A stretch of 11,058 bases of DNA from Deltaproteobacteria bacterium. GTDB taxonomy: Bacteria > Desulfobacterota > Dissulfuribacteria > Dissulfuribacterales > UBA3076. The position numbers and the translations under genes are program-made. The stretch covers positions 1 to 11,058 of the forward strand of contig JAUWHV010000059.1 in NCBI GenBank assembly GCA_030605675.1, read 5' to 3'. The notes under the pieces were generated by a model. It did no database searches, was not told the DNA's origin, and saw only the letters and a list, made by a program, of their open reading frames with translations. Below are positions 5,789 through 11,058 of this stretch, piece after piece. Each line of letters opens with the position of its first letter. Positions within the stretch are counted from its first letter, which is position 1.

Positions 5789-6372
5789 TATATTGACCTG
5801 TAAAACCAAAGTTCAGTCTGACCATATCTGCGGCTGTCCATAAGCTGAAGGGATGATTCGGAGCCGGACATAATCGTGTAAGGAAATTCTTCTCCCTTAA
5901 ACTCTTCAACAACCATCCATCCCCCGGAAACCAAAACATCGGTCTCAGCCACCCACTCCAAGGCCTTTTTACCAAGGCCCTGGGAATATGGAGGATCGGC
6001 AAATATCAAATTAAAGGGTCCGTATTTTAGAACACGATTAAGTGACTTCGGGCTGGTCCTGATATCAGCCCGGATCACTTTCGCGCGCTCACTAAAGCCA
6101 CATAAACTGAGGTTTCGCCTGATAAGATCAAGGGACGATCTGTGATGATCCACAAAAACAACCTCCCTTACTGCCCTGGAAAGAGCTTCAATCCCAAGCG
6201 CCCCGGTACCGGCAAAAAGATCAAGAACATTGCACGATTCCCATGGAAATTCCAGGCGGGCATGCAGGATCTGGAAAAGAGCCTCCCGCACAAGATCTGA
6301 TGTGGGACGCAGACTGCGGCCTTTGGGCCCTATCAAACGCCGCCCCCGGGCTTGTCCTCCAGTGATTCGCAT
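5788..6372 (-). CDS. rsmD: 16S rRNA (guanine966-N2)-methyltransferase
   Basis: RsmD methylates N2 of G966 in 16S rRNA, using S-adenosylmethionine, during small-subunit assembly. The 194-residue protein has MRITGGQARGRRL at the start, RPTSDLVREALF (22-33), the SAM-binding loop VLDLFAGTGALG (49-60), the acidic end of strand 2 (VDHH, D75) and the catalytic FADPPY (124-129). Length and motif order are normal for the family. AAGG five bases before the ATG supports the start. It pairs with coaD, a very common bacterial arrangement, and overlaps it by one base. The 108-base gap upstream to the aldolase gene contains a small hairpin, so the two genes may be partly uncoupled. Confidence 0.96.
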   Translation of the reverse strand: MRITGGQARGRRLIGPKGRSLRPTSDLVREALFQILHARLEFPWESCNVLDLFAGTGALGIEALSRAVREVVFVDHHRSSLDLIRRNLSLCGFSERAKVIRADIRTSPKSLNRVLKYGPFNLIFADPPYSQGLGKKALEWVAETDVLVSGGWMVVEEFKGEEFPYTIMSGSESSLQLMDSRRYGQTELWFYRSI

Positions 6373-6435
6373 CAGGCCTTAATCGTCGAAGCCGCCTATT
6401 TTCCATCTAGCAACGCAGCCATCGGAACATTGATC

Positions 6436-6453
6436 TCGGAACGGCAGTTCCGA
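6436..6453. terminator. small hairpin between aldolase gene and rsmD
   Basis: TCGGAAC (6436-6442) pairs perfectly with GTTCCGA (6447-6453) over a four-base loop. It lies 28 bases after the aldolase stop in the direction of transcription. No T-run follows on the minus strand, so it is at best a weak or processing-type element and not a clear intrinsic terminator. Confidence 0.3.
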
Positions 6454-6480
6454 CCAAAGATGAATTTTGCAGGTGGCTCG

Positions 6481-7746
6481 CTATTGATTGATCGTAGCAG
6501 CCCGTTCAATGATCTTGCTCTCAGTCCACTCTAAGGGATCCTCCTGCCGATCGGTCTTAGGACCGAGGTCATAGGACCCTGCAGTCAGTATGGCATCTAT
6601 GGCCAAGGGTGCGCTACCCTGGGCGTTAAACACATTGACCAGCAGGTTATAGACAAAATCTTCTACCCGTTTGGCCATCCTCTCTCTTATATCTCTGGAT
6701 AGCCCAAGCAGCTTGTTCTCAAAAGGCAGGTTCAATTTTTTATAATTTCCTCCCTTCAGGCCCTTGGATTGGGCATAGGCTGTCATCTCCGCCCACAGTT
6801 CCTCTGTTACCCCTTCTCCTGTAACCTTGATGAAATTCCCGTCTTCGTCTGTTGCAGCATTGCCGTAATCGTTTACTTCAAGGCCCCAGGAAATCATTTG
6901 AAGGGCAGTGGCCACGTTGGCCTTGGTAGTATTGGTCTTTGAGACGATCTCCCGCAGCCTGTCCGAGTTATTACCGGATGTGCCGTGCTGGGCCCCGGAG
7001 ACCTTGTATTTGGCCAAAACCTCGTGGATCTCTCCGGTCAATTTCACCTGTATCCCCAAATCACTCGCCTCAATACCATGGGTGGAGCCATTATTAAGGG
7101 CTATCCAGTCCGGGAAGATATCTTGGGCATTAAGACCCTGTATCAGGAATAAGGCCTCATCAACTGTCGAAAGCCCTTCTTTTCCCTTAATTTCACCCAC
7201 CTCTGTCTCCAGCCCGGCCCATTTGGGGACATAAGGGGCAAGTTGCAGATTTGCAAGGAGGTTTTTGTCATCCGGGAGGTGTGATGCATCAATTGCTATG
7301 GAGGTCATGCCGGCTTCAAACAAGGTGGGGATCTCTACCTTTGCCGGTCCAACATCTTCTTCTTTCTTGATGCCATAGTGATCAGCATGAATCGCTACCG
7401 GTATTGTGATTCCCATCTCATTGCAGACCTGATCCACCTGCCTGGCCATGTTCCAGTAATTAATCGCACAATAGGCATTCGCACCGCCTTCCGACCTGGC
7501 TATCTCTATTAGTATGGCCGCGTTTGCCCTCTGCGCGGCAGCCAAAACGCCGCGAATGACAAGATAATTTCTGCCGTTAGCCGCAATAGTCATGGCCTTG
7601 CCTTTGGCCCGCATGGCCCTGTCAATGACCTTGCCGCTCACCAGAAGGGCCTTTGAGTTGGGGAAAAGCTTATATACATTGGGCGGACGCCCTACTTGCA
7701 ATGCCTTCTCAAAATCCGCGGAATAGTGACCTGCTTTCTCCGTCAT
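6481..7746 (-). CDS. class II fructose-bisphosphate aldolase (long form)
   Basis: Zinc-dependent class II aldolase, expected to interconvert fructose 1,6-bisphosphate with dihydroxyacetone phosphate and glyceraldehyde 3-phosphate. Catalytic and metal residues align with known family positions: AIHADHYG (D122 catalytic, H123 zinc), GLETEVGEIKG (E180/E182), LNNGSTHG (H223 zinc) and SGAQHGTSG (H254 zinc). At 421 residues it is longer than common class II enzymes (about 280-360), with a C-terminal extension from about 330. The usual HGGSG reads HGTSG here. An excellent ribosome site (AAAAGGAGGT) precedes the ATG at 7746. It follows asd after 145 bases that hold an inverted repeat, and ends in TAG. 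Another ketose-bisphosphate or related aldol substrate is possible. Confidence 0.85.
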   Translation of the reverse strand: MTEKAGHYSADFEKALQVGRPPNVYKLFPNSKALLVSGKVIDRAMRAKGKAMTIAANGRNYLVIRGVLAAAQRANAAILIEIARSEGGANAYCAINYWNMARQVDQVCNEMGITIPVAIHADHYGIKKEEDVGPAKVEIPTLFEAGMTSIAIDASHLPDDKNLLANLQLAPYVPKWAGLETEVGEIKGKEGLSTVDEALFLIQGLNAQDIFPDWIALNNGSTHGIEASDLGIQVKLTGEIHEVLAKYKVSGAQHGTSGNNSDRLREIVSKTNTTKANVATALQMISWGLEVNDYGNAATDEDGNFIKVTGEGVTEELWAEMTAYAQSKGLKGGNYKKLNLPFENKLLGLSRDIRERMAKRVEDFVYNLLVNVFNAQGSAPLAIDAILTAGSYDLGPKTDRQEDPLEWTESKIIERAATINQ

Positions 7747-7773
7747 GACAGACCTCCTTTTAGGTGGAATAAA

Positions 7774-7879
7774 GGCTGTAGGCTGAAGGCTGTTAGCTTA
7801 AATCAATTGAAAGAAGCTATATTTTCTGTTTTAGGTTTTAAGTCTTAAGTTTTTACCTTTCAGCCTTCAGCCTACAGCC
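7774..7879. repeat. perfect 19-bp inverted repeat built of GGCTGWA units
   Basis: GGCTGTAGGCTGAAGGCTG (7774-7792) is exactly inverted at 7861-7879, with 68 AT-rich bases between. Each arm holds three GGCTG units at seven-base spacing. It occupies most of the gap between asd and the aldolase gene. On the minus strand the second arm is followed by TTTATT, so a weak terminator or attenuator before the aldolase ribosome site is conceivable, but the loop is long. It may simply be two opposed copies of an intergenic repeat. Confidence 0.8.
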
Positions 7880-7891
7880 TACTATGCTAAT

Positions 7892-8911
7892 CTAAAGATA
7901 TTTCTCTGCCAACAACTCTGCTATCTGAACGGCGTTGGTGGCTGCGCCTTTCCTGATGTTGTCAGCCACCACCCAGAAATCAAGTCCGTTGGCCTGGGAG
8001 ATGTCCTCCCGTATTCTGCCGACAAGGGTCAGATCCTGTCCTTCGGCATCCAGGGCAAGTGGATAGACATTCCGTGACAGGTCATCAACGACCTTAATCC
8101 CCGGTGCCTTGGAAAGGAGTTCTCTCGCCTTGGATGCGCTGATCTTCTGTTCGAACTCCACATTGACGGCCTCAGAATGACTATAGAACACAGGTACCCT
8201 TACAGCAGTTGCAGAAACCTGGATCTCAGGATCTTCCATGATCTTCCTGGTCTCATTCACCATCTTCATCTCTTCCCTGGTGTAGCCATTGTCCAGGAAG
8301 ACATCTATGTGGGGAAGGCAATTAAAGGCGATCTGGTGCGGATAGACCTTGGACTCAAGAGTCCTGCCCTCGGCCCAGGACTTCACCTGATCCTCAAGCT
8401 CAACTATGGCCTTTTTCCCGGAACCCGATACGGCCTGATAAGTAGATACGACAACGCGTTTTATCCGGGCATAGTCGTACAATGGCTTAAGAGCTACAAC
8501 CATCTGGATAGTGGAACAATTGGGATTGGCAATAATGCCTTTTGCCTTGTATCCTGAAACAGCATGGGGGTTCACCTCCGGCACCACCAGAGGAATTTCG
8601 GGATCCATGCGCCATGCGTTCGAGTTGTCCACAACTACAGCGCCGGCCTTGGCAGCCGAAGGAGCAAAGGTGAGGCTCCTGTCTCCACCGGCAGAAAAAA
8701 TTGCGATATCAATACCATCAAAGGAGTCGTGATCAAGCTTCCGGACCCGGACCTTCTCTGTCTTGAATGAGAGTTCCTTTCCTTCGGAACGTTCAGAGGC
8801 CAAAAAACGGATCTCTCCCACAGGAAAATTCCGTTCCTCCAGAACCCTTATCATGGTCTGACCGACCGCACCGGTGGCACCGGCTACTGCAACATTAAAA
8901 GTCTTTGCCAT
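7892..8911 (-). CDS. asd: aspartate-semialdehyde dehydrogenase
   Basis: Asd reduces aspartyl phosphate with NADPH to aspartate 4-semialdehyde, the branch point to lysine/diaminopimelate, threonine and methionine. The 339-residue protein starts with the nucleotide-binding VAVAGATGAVGQ (7-18). The catalytic cysteine is C132 in ANPNCSTIQ. FNCLPHID (197-203) and RVPVFYSHSEAVN (R238 for substrate, H245 as the acid/base residue) follow. The length fits the shorter, Gram-positive-type Asd group rather than the enterobacterial form. GGAG stands five bases before the ATG. It lies 33 bases after leuB, in the same direction, and ends in TAG. All key residues are present. Confidence 0.97.
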   Translation of the reverse strand: MAKTFNVAVAGATGAVGQTMIRVLEERNFPVGEIRFLASERSEGKELSFKTEKVRVRKLDHDSFDGIDIAIFSAGGDRSLTFAPSAAKAGAVVVDNSNAWRMDPEIPLVVPEVNPHAVSGYKAKGIIANPNCSTIQMVVALKPLYDYARIKRVVVSTYQAVSGSGKKAIVELEDQVKSWAEGRTLESKVYPHQIAFNCLPHIDVFLDNGYTREEMKMVNETRKIMEDPEIQVSATAVRVPVFYSHSEAVNVEFEQKISASKARELLSKAPGIKVVDDLSRNVYPLALDAEGQDLTLVGRIREDISQANGLDFWVVADNIRKGAATNAVQIAELLAEKYL

Positions 8912-8932
8912 AATTTCTCCACAATCACCAAA

Positions 8933-8956
8933 TCCCTCAATCCCTCAATCCCTCAA
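8933..8956. repeat. three tandem copies of an 8-base unit over the leuB stop
   Basis: TCCCTCAA is repeated three times without interruption (8933-8940, 8941-8948, 8949-8956). The leuB stop codon (minus strand TGA, 8945-8947) and its last residues (ELRD) lie within the array. A gain or loss of one unit within the coding part would shift the frame at the very C-terminus. A related AATCACCAA(A)TCCCT string stands at 8923-8937, and AATCCCT recurs in the leuC-leuD gap. Confidence 0.85.
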
Positions 8957-10006
8957 TTCTTCCATCACCAGATCCCCTACCTCGGTCGTGCTGTAGCCCA
9001 TCCTGCCGGCAGAAAGGCTCTTCAGATCCTGACTGACCACCTTCTTGACTGCACCTTCAATAGCCTTTGCGGCCTCGATCTCACCCAGGTAATCCAGCAT
9101 CATCTGGTCGGCACATATGGCAGCCATGGGATTAATGACATTTTTCCCCGTATACTTGGGGGCCGAGCCACCTATAGGTTCAAACATGGAGACACCCTCC
9201 GGATTGAGATTACCTCCTGCGGCAATCCCCATGCCTCCCTGTATCATGGCCCCAAGGTCCGTAATGATGTCCCCGAACATGTTGTCAGTGACTATCACAT
9301 CAAACCATTCAGGGTTCTTGACCATCCACATGCAGGTGGCGTCCACATGTGCATAGTCTGTTGCAATATCAGGATATTCCTTGGCCACATCATAGAATGT
9401 ACGTTCCCACAGGTCAAAGGCATAGGTAAGCACATTGGTCTTTCCACAGAGGGTCAGTTTCTTTTTCTGATTACGACGCTTGCAGTACTCAAAGGCAAAA
9501 CGGATACATCGCTCCACACCCTTTCTGGTATTGATGGATTCCTGAACAGCGACTTCATCCGGAGTGCCTTTTTTGAGCACGCCACCCGCCCCGGCATAAA
9601 GGCCTTCGGTGTTCTCCCGAACAACTACGAAATCAATATCCTCGGGTCCCTTATGCTTTAGGGGTGTATCTACGCCGGGGTAGAGAATGACCGGCCGAAG
9701 ATTTATATACTGGTCCAGCGCAAATCGCAGGGCAAGGAGTATTCCTTTTTCCAGAATACCCGGCTTTACATCCGGATGACCAATGGCCCCGAGATAAATA
9801 GCCTTGTATTGCTTGAGGTCTTCCACCGCTCCCTCCGGGAGGACCTCTCCTGTTCGCAGATACCGCTCTCCGCCATAATCATACCATGTGAAATCAAGCT
9901 CAAATCCGAAACGATCAGACGCGGCCTTGAGGACCTTTACACCCTCGGTTATCACTTCAGGACCTGTACCGTCCCCTGGGATAACAGCAATTTTATATGT
10001 ACTCAT
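8945..10006 (-). CDS. leuB: 3-isopropylmalate dehydrogenase
   Basis: LeuB oxidatively decarboxylates 3-isopropylmalate to 2-ketoisocaproate, the third leucine-specific step. In the 353-residue protein, IPGDGTGPEV (9-18) opens the fold and ILEKGILLALR (84-94) is the substrate region of the isopropylmalate type. Substrate arginines are R94, R104 (NLRP) and R130, with Y137 and K189 (GKTNVL) catalytic. VTDNMFGDIITD (239-250) gives the Mg-binding aspartates D246 and D250. The coenzyme loop reads GGSAPKYTGKNVINP (279-293), where NAD-linked LeuB usually has HGSAPDIAG. K284-Y285 instead resembles NADP-dependent isocitrate dehydrogenase. AAGGA lies eight bases before the ATG. Position beside leuC and leuD supports the leucine role; another hydroxyacid dehydrogenase of the superfamily is less likely. 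Confidence 0.92.
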   Translation of the reverse strand: MSTYKIAVIPGDGTGPEVITEGVKVLKAASDRFGFELDFTWYDYGGERYLRTGEVLPEGAVEDLKQYKAIYLGAIGHPDVKPGILEKGILLALRFALDQYINLRPVILYPGVDTPLKHKGPEDIDFVVVRENTEGLYAGAGGVLKKGTPDEVAVQESINTRKGVERCIRFAFEYCKRRNQKKKLTLCGKTNVLTYAFDLWERTFYDVAKEYPDIATDYAHVDATCMWMVKNPEWFDVIVTDNMFGDIITDLGAMIQGGMGIAAGGNLNPEGVSMFEPIGGSAPKYTGKNVINPMAAICADQMMLDYLGEIEAAKAIEGAVKKVVSQDLKSLSAGRMGYSTTEVGDLVMEELRD

Positions 10007-10042
10007 TATCTAAATCCTTTATAAAAGGAAAAATTTCAAAAT

Positions 10043-10531
10043 TTACAAGCTCTTAAGCACATGGGGAATCAATCCGCCATCTGAAATCAACTCCTGCATA
10101 AACGGAGGTATGGGCTGAGCCTTGAAGACATCTCCTGTAGTCAGATCACGGATCTCTCCTGTATCTGCATCCACCTCCACCTCGTCGCCCTCTCCGAGGG
10201 CACTGACTGTCTCATCGCACTCGAATATGGGAAGGCCCATATTAAAGGCGTTGCGATAGAAAATCCTGGCAAAGCTCGGGGCAATTACACAACCAATGCC
10301 CGCTGCCTTAAGGGCTATAGGAGCATGCTCTCTGGAAGAACCACAACCAAAATTTTTCCCCGCAACTATTATGTCTCCTGGTTTTATTTTTTTGGAAAAA
10401 TCAGGATCAGCATCCTACATACAGTGGTTGGCAAGCTCTGCCGGGTCCGAGGTGTTGAGATAGCGTGCCGGAATAATCACATCCGTATCTATATTTTTTC
10501 CAAATTTCCAGACTTTTCCTTTGATTTTCAT
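10043..10531 (-). pseudogene. leuD: 3-isopropylmalate dehydratase small subunit with in-frame TAG
   Basis: LeuD pairs with LeuC to isomerise 2-isopropylmalate to 3-isopropylmalate. From the ATG at 10531 the frame spans 163 codons, the usual length of the short archaeal/anaerobe-type LeuD. It reads MKIKGKVWKFGKNIDTDVI, then IPARYLNTSDPAELANHCM, then TAG at codon 39 (10415-10417), then DADPDFSKK. The family's GKNFGCGSSREHAP follows intact, and the frame continues to TAA at 10043. Relatives usually have Glu at this position (HCMEDADP), so one G-to-T change in GAG explains the stop. The next in-frame ATG is at 10240, after the conserved loop, so re-initiation would not rescue it. It is either a recent nonsense mutation, a sequence error or a read-through amber. 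Confidence 0.9.
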
Positions 10532-10552
10532 GATCACCAATCCCTAATTCCC

Positions 10553-11058
10553 TTATAGTTCGTCAGGACCTCCGATCCTGCCCAACACCGCACTTGCAGC
10601 GGCAATGGCCGGATTCGCCAGATATACCTCGCTCTCAGGGTGTCCCATCCTGCCGACAAAATTCCTGTTTGTCGTGGCAAGCGCCCGTTCCCCCTTGGCA
10701 AGAACCCCCATATGCCCTCCAAGACAGGGGCCGCAGGTAGGCGGCCCTATCACCGCGCCGGCATTCAGAAAAGTCGTGAGAAATCCCTTCTCAAGGGCCT
10801 GGATATACACTGTGGGAGTTGTAGGAATGACAATGAGTCTCAGACCTTTTGACACCCGCCGTCCGGATATGACGTCAGCGGCCAGGGCCAGGTCCTCCAG
10901 ACGGCCATTCGTACAGGAACCGATCACCACTTGATCCAGAGGCACATTTCCCACTTCTGAAATACCCTTGGTATTTTCAGGCAGATGGGGACAGGCTACC
11001 TGAGGTTCTATCTCGCTGCAGTCATACTCAATAACCTTGGCGTATTGAGCGTCCTCAT
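10553..11058 (-). CDS. leuC: 3-isopropylmalate dehydratase large subunit (C-terminal part)
   Basis: This is the C-terminal 167 residues of the 4Fe-4S hydro-lyase subunit that works with LeuD. The gene continues beyond the right edge: the frame is open from base 11056 and reads EDAQYAKVIEYDCSEIEPQV and on, matching LeuC upstream of VIGSCTNGR. Visible cluster ligands are C48 (SCTNGR) and C108 and C111 (PPTCGPCLGG), counting from the first visible residue. The end reads VLGRIGGPDEL then TAA. A GTG at 10954 is internal and is not a start. leuD begins 21 bases downstream. Sequence style (TNRNFVGRMGHPESEVYLANP) is that of the roughly 420-residue LeuC/homoaconitase-type group seen in archaea and many anaerobic bacteria. 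Confidence 0.96.
   Translation of the reverse strand, partial: EDAQYAKVIEYDCSEIEPQVACPHLPENTKGISEVGNVPLDQVVIGSCTNGRLEDLALAADVISGRRVSKGLRLIVIPTTPTVYIQALEKGFLTTFLNAGAVIGPPTCGPCLGGHMGVLAKGERALATTNRNFVGRMGHPESEVYLANPAIAAASAVLGRIGGPDEL

Noticed and set aside
5288..5809. Longer coaD starting at TTG 5809
   Set aside because: The ATG at 5788 overlaps the rsmD stop in the common TAATG form and gives the usual CoaD length. The extra seven residues lie inside rsmD.
10553..10722. Frames on both strands opposite or within leuC (for example the minus frame 10534-10722)
   Set aside because: These are out-of-frame shadows of leuC with no independent support.
10553..10954. GTG at 10954 as a gene start
   Set aside because: The frame continues upstream to the window edge with clear LeuC sequence, so GTG is an internal Val codon.

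Overview
The window looks like the chromosome of a Desulfobacterota-like (deltaproteobacterial) anaerobe. This is inferred from gene order, protein style and the short low-complexity repeats between genes; there is no rRNA or other strong taxonomic marker. It has two halves.

The right half (about 5288-11058) is a leftward (minus-strand) housekeeping cluster, in transcription order leuC (entering from the right edge), leuD, leuB, asd, a long class II fructose-bisphosphate aldolase gene, rsmD, coaD. leuC, leuD and leuB encode the isomerase and dehydrogenase steps of leucine synthesis. asd makes aspartate semialdehyde, the branch point to lysine, threonine and methionine. The aldolase belongs to glycolysis/gluconeogenesis, rsmD to 16S rRNA methylation and coaD to coenzyme A synthesis. 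Gaps of 21-36 bases from leuC to asd, and a one-base TAATG overlap between rsmD and coaD, suggest co-transcription and translational coupling. Two things stand out. leuD carries an in-frame TAG at codon 39 in an otherwise intact reading frame. leuB combines an isopropylmalate-dehydrogenase-type substrate region with a PKY coenzyme motif like that of NADP-dependent isocitrate dehydrogenase.

The left half (1-5287) is accessory DNA. It holds a leftward Phd/YefM-VapC toxin-antitoxin pair with a near-consensus promoter, two rightward AAA ATPases of the AAA_14/DUF4143 type (1542-2912 and 3783-5183), a small DUF202 membrane protein on the minus strand, and several gene and element remnants. The remnants include a 58-base frameshifted copy of the middle of coaD at 1221-1278, directly beside a stretch at about 1105-1220 that can fold into several short hairpins with GAAA loops. 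A perfect 28-base direct repeat (265-292 and 2968-2995) brackets the toxin-antitoxin pair, the coaD remnant and the first ATPase. An AT-rich set of palindromes with ATACAA/TTGTAT half-sites lies just upstream of the second ATPase.

No tRNA, rRNA, CRISPR array, complete insertion sequence or phage gene was seen. No single novel system is demonstrated. The strongest leads are the leuD amber codon, the coaD remnant with its neighbouring structured element, the operator-like array, and the dehydrogenase coenzyme motif.
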